NCBI GenBank assembly: GCA_017419405.1
Contig: JAFOLH010000006.1
Coordinates: 1-64,000, forward strand
DNA length: 64,000 bases
Direction: 5' to 3'
From: Renibacterium sp.
GTDB lineage: Bacteria; Actinomycetota; Actinomycetes; Actinomycetales; Micrococcaceae
Under the pieces are notes generated by a model. It did not search any database. It was not told where the DNA came from and worked only from the letters and a program-made list of their open reading frames with translations. The position numbers were made by a program, and so were the translations under genes. Shown here in pieces: positions 52,399 to 61,123 of the stretch (position 1 is the stretch's first letter; the number at the start of each line of letters is the position of its first letter).

Positions 52399-54452
52399 AC
52401 TTTTTCCTCAATCTCTTCGCTTGTTTTCTGGTCTTCAGCCTCTGCTGCACTCTCGCTTTCGCCCACGACGATCAGCACAGTTCCGACCTCGACATTCACG
52501 CCGAGGTGCGCCGGAAGCTCGGTGACTACCCCTGATGTCGGGGCCACAATGGTGTGCAGCATTTTCATGGCCTCAAGAACCAAGAGTGCTTGGCCCTCGG
52601 TCACTAGATCCCCCGCTTCGACATGGATTGCGGCAATCGCACCGGGCATCGGAGCGATCAACGAGCCAGCGCTAACCCTGGCCGCGGAAGGATCCGGCAA
52701 CGGATCAATCACCTCAAAGCTTGCTGAGCCGCTCTGCGTATCCACAACGATGTTCGACCCCGAGGTGGTCAGATAGTGCGAAACAGCCCAGCTGCTGATT
52801 ACGCCATCGACAGCGAGGGTCACCCGGTTGGCGCTAGCGCTACCTACTTCAACATTGTCGAACCCAGGAGAATCAACACCCTTGCGGCTCCAGCGATACG
52901 AAATCTGATGCTCGGCCCGCGGCCCCTTGAGCAAACAAGTCTGCGAGGCCGACGGAAGATTTCGCCAGCCGCTTGGCAGGCCGCCGAGCACACGCGCTGC
53001 TTCGCGGCGCTTTGCCGCCGCCGCGAGTGAAGCAGCCAGGGCCGCTATGCGCTCGGTTTCGGCATCTAATAGCGGCGCTGAAAGCTCCGCTAAGCCAAAG
53101 CTGGTTAGGAACGCAGTGTCAGTGTGGCCCGCGATGAAGCTTGGGTGTTGCAAAATCCGCACCAGCAGGTCTCTGTTGGTGCGCACACCATGTAGCCGAG
53201 CGCTGCTGAGCGCGTTGGCCAATACTCGTGCGGCGTCCGCACGCTTCGGTGCCCAGGAAATCACCTTCGCCAACATCGGATCGTAGTTGACGCTCACCAC
53301 CGAGCCGCTTTCAACCGCGGAATCGCATCGGACACCGCGATCCCGCGCAGGCACCGCAAAAGCCGGCTGCAAGCGGTCGAATTCAAAACTCTGCAGCGTG
53401 CCGGCTTGCGGCTGCCAATCCGCCGCCGGGTCCTCCGCATAGATGCGTACTTCAATCGAAGAACCATGAGCGGCAGGCAGTTCAGCTGGTAGCTCCCCAC
53501 CCTCCGCCACGTGCAGTTGCATGGCGACCAAATCGAGTCCGGTCGTACACTCGGTGACCGGATGCTCTACTTGGAGCCGGGTGTTCATTTCCAGGAAAAA
53601 GAACCGTCCCTGTTCATCGGCGAGAAACTCAACGGTACCGACGCCCTCGTAATCCACGGCCTTTGCAGCCAAGATCGCCGCTTCGAACAGTCGCGCGCGC
53701 ATCCCGGGGGTTCGTTCCACTAACGGCGACGGCGCTTCCTCCACGACCTTTTGGTGCCGGCGCTGAATTGAACACTCGCGTTCGCCGACCGCATGCACCG
53801 TGCCGTGCCGGTCTGCCATGATCTGGACTTCGACGTGGTGGCCGGTTTCCAAATAGGGCTCACAGAATACCGTGGAGTCACCAAAGGCACTCGCTGCTTC
53901 GGCCCGGGCCAATTCCAGTTCACCCGGAAGCACCTCGACGCTGCGTACGATGCGCATCCCGCGGCCGCCACCCCCAGCCGAGGCTTTGATCAACACCGGC
54001 AATTGAGCTTCAGTGACGGTACTCGGATCCATCTCGGCCAAAATCGGCACTCCGGCGGCAGCCACCAAGCGCTTGGATTCAATTTTGGATCCCATCGCGT
54101 AAATCGCCTCAGCAGAGGGACCAATCCAGGTCAGACCCGCGTCTTTGACCGCTTGCGCGAAATCGCCGTTCTCGGAGAGGAAGCCGTAGCCCGGATGAAT
54201 CGCGTCGGCACCGGCTTTGAGCGCCGCTTCGATGACCAGGTCCGCGCGCAGATAGGTCTGTGCGGCGCTTGCGCCGGGCAAATGAACCGCGACCTCGGCT
54301 TCCCGGACAAACGGGGCATCCGCATCCGGCGTCGAATACACCGCAACCGTGCGAATCCCTTGTTCTTTGCAGGTGTGGAAAACCCGTCGGGCGATTTCGC
54401 CCCGATTCGCGACTAGCACTGAGGTGATGGGGTTCGTCGTCATCTGGCTCAC
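52395..54452 (-). CDS. Acyl-CoA carboxylase alpha subunit (biotin carboxylase + BCCP; AtuF/LiuD-like)
   Basis: The protein has 685 residues. The biotin carboxylase part has SVLVANRGEIARRVFHTCKEQGI, VLIKASAGGGGRGMRIVRS (ATP lid), GERECSIQRRHQKVVEEAPSP and FLEMNTRLQVEHPVTE. The biotin attachment site is Lys630 in VLEAMKMLH, near the C-terminus. With the beta subunit downstream it carboxylates a beta-methyl enoyl-CoA such as methylcrotonyl-CoA or geranyl-CoA. A Glu-rich tail (about 20 residues) after the biotin domain is unusual and overlaps the dehydrogenase start. Confidence 0.93.
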   Translation of the reverse strand: MSQMTTNPITSVLVANRGEIARRVFHTCKEQGIRTVAVYSTPDADAPFVREAEVAVHLPGASAAQTYLRADLVIEAALKAGADAIHPGYGFLSENGDFAQAVKDAGLTWIGPSAEAIYAMGSKIESKRLVAAAGVPILAEMDPSTVTEAQLPVLIKASAGGGGRGMRIVRSVEVLPGELELARAEAASAFGDSTVFCEPYLETGHHVEVQIMADRHGTVHAVGERECSIQRRHQKVVEEAPSPLVERTPGMRARLFEAAILAAKAVDYEGVGTVEFLADEQGRFFFLEMNTRLQVEHPVTECTTGLDLVAMQLHVAEGGELPAELPAAHGSSIEVRIYAEDPAADWQPQAGTLQSFEFDRLQPAFAVPARDRGVRCDSAVESGSVVSVNYDPMLAKVISWAPKRADAARVLANALSSARLHGVRTNRDLLVRILQHPSFIAGHTDTAFLTSFGLAELSAPLLDAETERIAALAASLAAAAKRREAARVLGGLPSGWRNLPSASQTCLLKGPRAEHQISYRWSRKGVDSPGFDNVEVGSASANRVTLAVDGVISSWAVSHYLTTSGSNIVVDTQSGSASFEVIDPLPDPSAARVSAGSLIAPMPGAIAAIHVEAGDLVTEGQALLVLEAMKMLHTIVAPTSGVVTELPAHLGVNVEVGTVLIVVGESESAAEAEDQKTSEEIEEKV

Positions 54453-56047
54453 ATCCTGAAGGTGCCGAATGACTCAGCACCTTTGAAAGTCGAAGTAGCA
54501 ATTGCAGACAGTGCCAGGCCAAGAACGGTCCGGGTATCGCGCGGATCAATGATGCCGTCGTCGTAAATTCGGCCGGAGAGGAACGCTGGCAACGCCTCGG
54601 CCTCGATCTGCGCTTCGACCGCGGCGCGCATCATCGCGTCCGCGTCTTCGTCGAACTCGCGTCCAGTGGCTTGGGCCGCGGCACGCGAGACAATCGACAA
54701 GACTCCGGCGAGCTGCTGTGCACCCATCACGGAAGATCTGGCCGATGGCCAGCTGAAGACAAACCGGGGATCGAAGGCTCGGCCGCACATGCCGTAGTGG
54801 CCTGCGCCGAATGAATTGCCCATCAGCACCGATAGATGCGGCACCGTCGAGTTCGCCACTGCGTTGATCATCATCGCGCCGTGCTTGATGATCCCTGCCT
54901 GCTCGTATTCTTTGCCCACCATGTAGCCGGTGGTGTTGTGCAGGAAAAGCAGTGGGGTATTTGACCGGTTCGCCAGTTGGATGAATTGCGTTGCTTTCTG
55001 GGCTTCCTGGGAGAACAGCACCCCTCTCGCATTGGCCAGAATGCCGATCGGATAGCCGTGCAGCTGCGCCCATCCGGTGACCAGGCTCGTGCCGTACAAC
55101 GCCTTGAACTCATCGAAATCACTGTCGTCGACCAGACGGGCGATGATTTCTCGGGGGTCGAAGGGAACCTTCAAGTCCGAGGGAACAATTCCCAGCAGCT
55201 CATCTTCGGCGAATCTTGGTGGCAGTGGGTTCGGCGCCGGCTGCGGACCGGCCTTGTGCCAATTCAATCTGGCGACGATTCGACGGCCGATCCGAATCGC
55301 ATCCTTCTCGTCAACCGCGTAGTAGTCGGCCAATCCCGACGTCCGGGCATGCAAATCAGCGCCACCCAGCGACTCGTCGTCGGCAACTTCGCCGGTCGCC
55401 ATCTTGACCAGCGGAGGACCGGCCAGGAAAACCTTGGATTGCTCCTTGATCATCACCACGTGATCGCTCATGCCGGGGATATAGGCGCCGCCTGCGGTCG
55501 AATTGCCGAAGACCAAGGCGATGGTCGGGATTCCGGCTGCCGACAATCTGGTGAGGTCCCGGAACATCCTGCCACCCGGAATGAAAATATCGCTCTGCGT
55601 GGGCAAATCCGCGCCACCTGACTCAACCAGCGAAATCATCGGGAGTCGGTTCTCCCGGGCGATGTCGTTGGCCCGGAAGATCTTCCTCGACGTCCAGACA
55701 TTACTGGTTCCACCTTTGACGGTGGGTTCGTTGGCCACAATCACGCACTCGACGCCGGCCACCACGCCGATCCCGGTCACCACGCTCGCACCCACATGAA
55801 ATTTGCTCCCCCAGGCGGCCAGCGGTGAAAGCTCCAAAAAGGGCGAGTCCTGGTCCAGCAGCATCTCAATACGCTCGCGCGCAAGCAATTTGCCCCGTGA
55901 ACGATGCCTAGCAACCGACTTCTCGCCACCGCTTTCCAGCACTTTGGCATGTTCGGCGTCCAGTTCAACGAGTTTGGCCACCATTGCCTCGCTATTGCGG
56001 GCAAAGTCCGTAGTGCTCGGATTGAGCGTGCTTCTCATGACGGTCAC
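54449..56047 (-). CDS. Acyl-CoA carboxylase beta subunit (carboxyltransferase; AtuC/LiuB-like)
   Basis: The protein has 532 residues from the GTG overlapping the AtuA stop (GTGA), with GGAGGAG 5 bases upstream; ATG three codons later is possible. RHRSRGKLLARERIEMLLDQDSPFLEL opens the domain. VESGGADLPTQSDIFIPGGRMFRDLTRLSAAGIPTIALVFGNSTAGGAYIPGMSDHVVMI and LLFLHNTTGYMVGKEYEQAGIIKHGAMMINAV are the carboxyltransferase motifs of methylcrotonyl/geranyl-CoA carboxylases. Choice between the two cannot be made by eye; the adjoining AtuA gene favours the terpenoid type. Confidence 0.93.
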   Translation of the reverse strand: MTVMRSTLNPSTTDFARNSEAMVAKLVELDAEHAKVLESGGEKSVARHRSRGKLLARERIEMLLDQDSPFLELSPLAAWGSKFHVGASVVTGIGVVAGVECVIVANEPTVKGGTSNVWTSRKIFRANDIARENRLPMISLVESGGADLPTQSDIFIPGGRMFRDLTRLSAAGIPTIALVFGNSTAGGAYIPGMSDHVVMIKEQSKVFLAGPPLVKMATGEVADDESLGGADLHARTSGLADYYAVDEKDAIRIGRRIVARLNWHKAGPQPAPNPLPPRFAEDELLGIVPSDLKVPFDPREIIARLVDDSDFDEFKALYGTSLVTGWAQLHGYPIGILANARGVLFSQEAQKATQFIQLANRSNTPLLFLHNTTGYMVGKEYEQAGIIKHGAMMINAVANSTVPHLSVLMGNSFGAGHYGMCGRAFDPRFVFSWPSARSSVMGAQQLAGVLSIVSRAAAQATGREFDEDADAMMRAAVEAQIEAEALPAFLSGRIYDDGIIDPRDTRTVLGLALSAIATSTFKGAESFGTFRM

Positions 56048-57735
56048 AGGTACTCCTCCGGAATTTTTACTGTGCGGGCACGCAGCCATTCCCCCAGTGC
56101 TTTGGCTTGCGGATCGAATCTCGAGTTGCTGGCAACGCCTTCGCCCAACAGGCCGCGGATAACAAAGTTCACGGCGAAAAGATTGGGCAGCACGTGGCGC
56201 TCAACCGTGAGCTCGGCGGTTTCCGGCAGCAACCGTTTCAGTGCGGCAACGGACAAGGTGTCGGCCAGCCAAGGCCAGGCTGCGGCGTCCTCGACCCAAA
56301 CCCCGATATTGGCGTCGCCGCCTTTGTCGCCGCTGCGTGCCGCAGCGATCCTGCCCAGCGGCAGAAGCCTGGTTGGTTTTGGCTCGAAGCTCGCGGCTGG
56401 AGGCTCCGGCACCGCCGAAAGAGCGACGTCGGCTGGAATCCTGCCTGGTGCGGGTTCAATCGAAAGTTCGGTACCGTCCGGCAACCGGACCAGATGCGGG
56501 ACCTGATCAGCGGGAACGTAGCCCGGTCGATAGATTCCGTACGGCGCAGCGTCGCCAGGCGGCGCGGTCAGGTGGAAGCCCGGATAACTCGCCAAGCCAA
56601 TTTGCACCGCGAGATTCGAAAACGCCCGGCCGACCCGCTTCGGATCCGGTCCGCGCACGACACAATGCAGAATTGCACCGGCCGCCTCTTCGGTCTCCGC
56701 GTCCGGATGATCGGTCCGGGCCAGCGTCCAACTGGTCCCTCCAGGAACGACGTCGGCCAATTGGGATCGGACCAATTCGGCTTTCTTCTCGATGTCTAAA
56801 CCGGTAAGCACAAAGCTGACTTCATTGCGGAAACCGCCCAGCCGGTTCAAGGAAACCTTGAGCGTGTCCGGCGGCGCCTCGCCGCGAACTCCGCTGAGCC
56901 GCACTCGGTCCGGGCCCAGCTCAGCAAGCTGAATCGAATCCATCCGGAGTATCGCGTCCGGCCCGGCATACCGGGCACCGGTGATCTCGTAGACCAATTG
57001 CGCGGTCACCGTCCCAACGGTCACTGCACCTCCAGTGCCGGGATGCTTGGTGATCACTGAGGATCCATCGGCTTCGATCTCGGCGATCGGGAAGCCGGCC
57101 CGGTGCAAATCAGGAATCCGGTCGAAGAACGCGTAGTTCCCCCCGGTCGCCTGGGTACCGCACTCGATCACGTGACCGGCCGCCATCGCGCCGGCGATTC
57201 GGTCGTAGTCCGTCCGCTCCCAGTTGAAGTGTGCCGCTGCTGCCCCGACCACCAAGGAAGCGTCGGTGACCCGGCCGGTCACCACGATGTCGGCACCGGC
57301 CGCCAGTGCTCGGGCGATGCCGAAGCCGCCCAAGTAGGCGTTCGCGGTCAGCGGGTTGCCGAAGCCCAGTTCCTCGGCTCGGGCCAACAGATCGTCGCCA
57401 TGCACGTAGGCGATCTTGGCCGGAACCCCCAGCGACACCGAAAGTTCCCGGAGTTTTCCACTCAGCCCGGCCGGATTCAAGCCGCCGGCGTTGACCACCA
57501 CCTTGATCTTGCGCTCGACCACCGAGGCCAGACAGCCTTGCATCTGCACCAGGAAGGTCTTCGCGTAACCGCCGTCTGGGTCTTTTGCTTTATCTCGACC
57601 AAGGATCAGCATGGTCAACTCGGCGAGGTAATCACCCGTGATGACGTCGACCGGACCCCCGTCCAGGATTTCCTGGAAGGCACTGAGCCGGTCGCCGTAG
57701 AACCCGGAGGCATTGGCAATTTTGAGAGCGCTCAT
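56044..57735 (-). CDS. AtuA-family protein (DUF1446, acyclic terpene utilization)
   Basis: The protein has 563 residues. [46 protein letters not shown] is the AtuA opening, with [54 protein letters not shown] and [17 protein letters not shown]. The C-terminal part ([18 protein letters not shown]) is the short domain often found as AtuA C. AtuA is needed for growth on citronellol and geraniol in Pseudomonas but its reaction is unknown. The start overlaps the TIGR03084 gene by 4 bases. Confidence 0.92.
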   Translation of the reverse strand: MSALKIANASGFYGDRLSAFQEILDGGPVDVITGDYLAELTMLILGRDKAKDPDGGYAKTFLVQMQGCLASVVERKIKVVVNAGGLNPAGLSGKLRELSVSLGVPAKIAYVHGDDLLARAEELGFGNPLTANAYLGGFGIARALAAGADIVVTGRVTDASLVVGAAAAHFNWERTDYDRIAGAMAAGHVIECGTQATGGNYAFFDRIPDLHRAGFPIAEIEADGSSVITKHPGTGGAVTVGTVTAQLVYEITGARYAGPDAILRMDSIQLAELGPDRVRLSGVRGEAPPDTLKVSLNRLGGFRNEVSFVLTGLDIEKKAELVRSQLADVVPGGTSWTLARTDHPDAETEEAAGAILHCVVRGPDPKRVGRAFSNLAVQIGLASYPGFHLTAPPGDAAPYGIYRPGYVPADQVPHLVRLPDGTELSIEPAPGRIPADVALSAVPEPPAASFEPKPTRLLPLGRIAAARSGDKGGDANIGVWVEDAAAWPWLADTLSVAALKRLLPETAELTVERHVLPNLFAVNFVIRGLLGEGVASNSRFDPQAKALGEWLRARTVKIPEEYL

Positions 57736-58535
57736 GCGGCGCCGCCAGCGCCGAGGGAGCCGGGCCGCCGGCCCTTGCCGGGCGGGCCGGCGAAAGCCTG
57801 AATGATGCCGAGCCAGGATTCTGCCTGTTCACCGACAGCCTGCAGATCGGTATCCGACCGGTGCCGGCGTTGCGTGGCAAGCAGGCAGAAGTCCAACGCG
57901 GAACCGCGCACGGACTGTGCGGCGTCCTCCGGACCCCAGGTCCACAAGTCACCCCCCGGGCTGTCCAGGGAGATCCGGAATTCTTCCGTAGGCGGTTCCC
58001 GGCGATGAACCGAGTAGGCGAATCCCCTGGTCCGCACGGCTAGATGCGCAATGTGCCGCAACCGGTCAGTCGGGGTGCGCGTCACGCCCAGTGCATCTGC
58101 AACGTCCTGGCCGTGCGCCCAGGTTTCCATGATCCGGGCGGTCGCCATCGAGGTTGCGCTCATCGGCGGTCCGTACCAGGGCAATTTCGCGCCTTCCGGC
58201 ACGGCGGCCAAGACCTCGGCAAGCCGGCCTCTGCCGTCGCGCCAGCGGGCCAACAATTGGGCCGGCGGTTGTCGTGCCCATTCATCGGCTGCACCGTCGA
58301 TGGTGAATCCGCCCGTGAACGCCAATTCGGCCTGAGCTTTGAAGGCTTCGGCATCAGTCGCGGCCAGGATCGAGTTTTCATCGGTCCACGCCAGGTGGCC
58401 GATTTGATGGGCAATGGTCCAGCCTTCGGCCGGGGTCTGGAGCGCCCAACCGGACTGGTCGAGTCCCGCCACCAAATCGTCAAGCGACTGACTTTCATCG
58501 ACCAGATCGGCCAGGACCAGCTCCGCGGAAACCAT
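57732..58535 (-). CDS. TIGR03084-family protein (DinB/mycothiol-dependent isomerase-like)
   Basis: The protein has 267 residues from ATG at 58535, with GAGGAG 7 bases upstream; earlier starts would read through the hairpin at 58558. The N-terminal four-helix domain has [20 protein letters not shown] and [21 protein letters not shown], the His...Glu-x3-His metal set of MDMPI/DinB proteins. A C-terminal SCP2-like region follows ([40 protein letters not shown]). The function is unknown; a mycothiol-dependent reaction is possible. It is the first gene of the Atu-like operon. Confidence 0.88.
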   Translation of the reverse strand: MVSAELVLADLVDESQSLDDLVAGLDQSGWALQTPAEGWTIAHQIGHLAWTDENSILAATDAEAFKAQAELAFTGGFTIDGAADEWARQPPAQLLARWRDGRGRLAEVLAAVPEGAKLPWYGPPMSATSMATARIMETWAHGQDVADALGVTRTPTDRLRHIAHLAVRTRGFAYSVHRREPPTEEFRISLDSPGGDLWTWGPEDAAQSVRGSALDFCLLATQRRHRSDTDLQAVGEQAESWLGIIQAFAGPPGKGRRPGSLGAGGAA

Positions 58536-58557
58536 CTGCGTACTCCTCATCAGCCCT

Positions 58558-58583
58558 CGGTACAGGCCTCGATGCCTGTACCG
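58558..58583. promoter_or_regulatory. Perfect dyad in 5' leader of Atu-like operon
   Basis: CGGTACAGGC-N6-GCCTGTACCG is an exact 10-base inverted repeat 22 bases upstream of the first start codon and downstream of the promoter. It could be a second operator or an RNA hairpin close to the ribosome site. Confidence 0.5.
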
Positions 58584-58591
58584 CTCCACAA

Positions 58592-58639
58592 AGTATGTGA
58601 CGTTGGCCACCATAAAGCAAGCACGCGCGCTTGTTTTAT
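58592..58639 (-). promoter_or_regulatory. Promoter and TetR operator of Atu-like operon
   Basis: On the minus strand TTGCTT (58620-58615) and CATACT (58597-58592) are 17 bases apart. The dyad ATAAAGCAAGC-N6-GCTTGTTTTAT (58612-58639, one mismatch) covers the -35 element and the start of the region before the divergent tetR. It is the likely site of the TetR protein encoded at 58659, acting on both directions. Confidence 0.6.
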
Positions 58640-58658
58640 TCCGTGTTAGCCTACGGCA

Positions 58659-59279
58659 ATGATCCGAAACCCTTCAGCACCGCAACAAGATCGCAGTCGG
58701 GCAACCCGCGAGCGGCTCTTGGAAAGTGCGTTGGCTTCACTGGCCGAAGTCGGCTGGACCCAGACCACGGTTGCCACCGTGGCCGAGCGGGCCGGGGTAT
58801 CCCGCGGCGCGACGCAACACCACTTCCCCACCCGGGAAGACCTCTTCGGCGCGGCCATCGAACACATGGCCGAAGCCCGGCTCCGCGAGATTCGATTCGC
58901 GCTCGAGTCAATGCCCGAAGGCCCGGAACGGATCCGGCACACGCTCGATCTGCTCGTCGGCCTGTACACCGGACCGTTGTTCGCCGCGGCGCTTCAAGTG
59001 TGGACGGCCGCAGCCGTCGACGAGGGCGTCCGGGCGCACATCATTCCGCTGGAACAATCGGTTTCCCGGGAAGCATTCCGGGTAGCCGCAGAACTCCTGC
59101 GGATCGACCGGGACAGCGAAAGGCTGCGCGCGATTGTCGCCGCCACCCTGGACTTGGGCCGCGGCCTGGGTCTGGCCGGCATCCTCACGGATGACACCAT
59201 TCGCCGGGCGTGGATTTTGGACGCCTGGGCCGAGGAGCTCAACCGGATCGTCGCCGAAGAACGGTCCCGCGTGCACTGA
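58659..59279 (+). CDS. TetR-family regulator of Atu-like operon (AtuR position)
   Basis: The protein has 206 residues. The helix-turn-helix is residues 13-62 ([56 protein letters not shown]), followed by a C-terminal regulatory domain. It is divergent from the TIGR03084-AtuA operon, and two dyads lie in the 123-base space between them. In Pseudomonas, AtuR is likewise encoded divergently and binds inverted repeats in the atuR-atuA gap. Confidence 0.9.
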   Translation: MIRNPSAPQQDRSRATRERLLESALASLAEVGWTQTTVATVAERAGVSRGATQHHFPTREDLFGAAIEHMAEARLREIRFALESMPEGPERIRHTLDLLVGLYTGPLFAAALQVWTAAAVDEGVRAHIIPLEQSVSREAFRVAAELLRIDRDSERLRAIVAATLDLGRGLGLAGILTDDTIRRAWILDAWAEELNRIVAEERSRVH

Positions 59280-59285
59280 CCGTGG

Positions 59286-59365
59286 CCGGAGCGCACGCAG
59301 CGATGTGCCGCAGCGTTCAGCGCGCAGCCGCCCTGCGTCGCGGCCGATGGCGCTGCACGCTCCGG
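59286..59365. terminator. Hairpin between convergent genes
   Basis: CCGGAGCG (59286-59293) pairs with CGCTCCGG (59358-59365), with further G/C-rich pairing inside. It fills the 87-base gap between the converging tetR and ligase genes. Confidence 0.45.
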
Positions 59366-59366
59366 A

Positions 59367-60911
59367 TCAGACTTGGATCTCCCGTTTGAGGATCTTGCCA
59401 GTCGGCCCCTTCGGCAACGAGTCGACGATCAGCACGTGCCGGGGATACTTGTAGGCCGCCAAGCGTTCTTTCGCGAACTCCTTGATCTCCTCGGCCAGCG
59501 CCGCGTGGTCGCCTACCGCCTCGGCTTTGATTCCCACCACGGCATAGATTTCTTCGCCGTGCACCTCGTCCGGGCGGCCGACCACTGCCGCTTCGGCGAC
59601 TGCCGGGTGCTCATACAGGACCTCCTCCACCTCGCGCGGATAGACGTTGTACCCGCCGCGCAGAATCATGTCCTTTTTCCGGTCGACGATGAAGTAGACG
59701 CCGTCTTCGTCTTTGCGCGCCATGTCCCCGGTGTGGAACCAGCCGTCGCGGATCGCCAAGGCGGTCGCCTCCGGATTGCGCCAATAGCCCTTCATGACAT
59801 ATTTGCCGCCGACCACCAGCTCGCCGACCTCGCCGAGCGGCACTTCGACGTCGTTCTCGTCGAACACCGCCAAATCCGCACCCGGGCAGGCCTGGCCCAC
59901 CGAACCCGCCTTGCGCACGCCGTCGAGCTGATTGAAGGAGACCGCCGGCGAAGTCTCGGACAGGCCATAGCCTTCCAGCAGAGTCGCCTGGATCCGGGAC
60001 TCGAATTCGCGCAGCACCTCCAACGGCAGAGCCGAGCCGCCGGATACTCCATGCCGGATCGTGGAGACATCCGTGCGGTCCAAGTCCGGGCAGCGCAAGA
60101 TGCCGATGTGCATGGTCGGAACGCCCATGAAGATGGTCACCTGGTCCCGCTGGATGATCTCCAGGGCTTTTGCCGGATCGAACCTCGGCAACAAGGTCAG
60201 GCAGGCACCGGTGCGCACCGCGCTGTTGAGCCCGCAGGTCAGGCCGAAAATATGGAACAGCGGCAAGCCGCCGAAGATCACATCCTGTTCGGTGATCTTG
60301 AACATGTCCACGCTCAACTCGCAGTTGCTGAGCAAGTTGTAGTGGGTCAGTTCGGCGCCTTTGGGCTTCCCGGTGGTTCCCGAGGTGTAAAGCACGACGG
60401 CGGTGTCGCCGGCCAGCGTATCGGCCACTTCGGCGATTGCCTCCGAAGCGTCCAGCAAAGCCAGGAAACCGGCACCATCGATGGTCACCACGTCGATCGG
60501 ATCGCGCCCCGAGTCCTCAGCAGCCCGGGCCGCCCCGGCAAGCACCTCGGCCGCGACGCCTTCCCAGGCGAACGCCAGGGACGCCTCGGAATTCGCCAAG
60601 TGGTAAGCGACTTCCCGGGATTTCAGCAAAGGATTCATCGGAACCACGATGCCCCCGGCCCGCAGCACCCCGTAAAAAATCGCCGGCATCTGCGGCAGGT
60701 TCGGGCAGATCAATGCCACCCGGTCGCCTCGCTTGACGCCCTTGGCGGCGAGCAGCCCGGCCACTTTTTGGCTGAGCCGGTCCAACGCCGCATAACTGAG
60801 CTCCGCCTCGTCCATTTTGATCGCGGTCCGATCCGGGAACGCCGCCGCCGAGGCGGTCAGCATCGAGGCAACATTCATCGGGTCGAGGGGGGATACTGCG
60901 ACGTCGTTCAC
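59367..60911 (-). CDS. Long-chain acyl-CoA synthetase / 4-coumarate-CoA ligase-like
   Basis: The protein has 514 residues from GTG at 60911, which has AAAGGAG 8 bases upstream; an ATG ten codons earlier abuts the operator and is unlikely. Motif I is AVVLYTSGTTGKPKGAELTHYNLL, motif II LEGYGLSETSPAVSFNQ, the hinge WFHTGDMARKDEDGVYFIVDRKKDMILRGGYNVYPREVEEVL, and the final Lys in KGPTGKILKREI. It activates carboxylic acids; it is the third such ligase in the window. The perfect dyad at 60945-60956 suggests control by a TetR-type repressor. Confidence 0.92.
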   Translation of the reverse strand: MNDVAVSPLDPMNVASMLTASAAAFPDRTAIKMDEAELSYAALDRLSQKVAGLLAAKGVKRGDRVALICPNLPQMPAIFYGVLRAGGIVVPMNPLLKSREVAYHLANSEASLAFAWEGVAAEVLAGAARAAEDSGRDPIDVVTIDGAGFLALLDASEAIAEVADTLAGDTAVVLYTSGTTGKPKGAELTHYNLLSNCELSVDMFKITEQDVIFGGLPLFHIFGLTCGLNSAVRTGACLTLLPRFDPAKALEIIQRDQVTIFMGVPTMHIGILRCPDLDRTDVSTIRHGVSGGSALPLEVLREFESRIQATLLEGYGLSETSPAVSFNQLDGVRKAGSVGQACPGADLAVFDENDVEVPLGEVGELVVGGKYVMKGYWRNPEATALAIRDGWFHTGDMARKDEDGVYFIVDRKKDMILRGGYNVYPREVEEVLYEHPAVAEAAVVGRPDEVHGEEIYAVVGIKAEAVGDHAALAEEIKEFAKERLAAYKYPRHVLIVDSLPKGPTGKILKREIQV

Positions 60912-60944
60912 CAGCGGGGCTCCTTTGCAAACCAGCGGCATCTT

Positions 60945-60956
60945 TACTGATCAGTA
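60945..60956. promoter_or_regulatory. TACTGATCAGTA palindrome upstream of the ligase gene
   Basis: The exact 12-base palindrome lies 33 bases before the GTG start of the acyl-CoA ligase, where it could overlap the transcription start. It is unlike the two other TetR-type operators in the window, so a further regulator is expected. Confidence 0.45.
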
Positions 60957-61024
60957 GCTTAGCGTTCGCTGGACGCAATTGCGCCAGTCTTCCGGACGCA
61001 TTTTCGGGCAGTCAATGACTCGCC

Positions 61025-61057
61025 TTGTGAAACAGATCGATGTAATCTGTCTCACAA
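61025..61057. promoter_or_regulatory. 33-base dyad upstream of the GMC oxidoreductase gene
   Basis: TTGTGAAACAGAT-N7-ATCTGTCTCACAA has 13-base arms with one mismatch. It lies 67 bases before the GMC start, in the divergent region shared with the ligase gene, and is probably a repressor or activator site. Confidence 0.5.
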
Positions 61058-61123
61058 TCGGACATCCGGCACCGGGCGATTGAACCTCAGTCAGCAACTG
61101 CCGATCCACTCTGGGAGCAAAAC

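Noticed and set aside
58536-58613. An upstream start for the TIGR03084 gene at 58613
   Set aside because: It would translate the dyad at 58558-58583 and the promoter region. ATG at 58535 has a good ribosome site.
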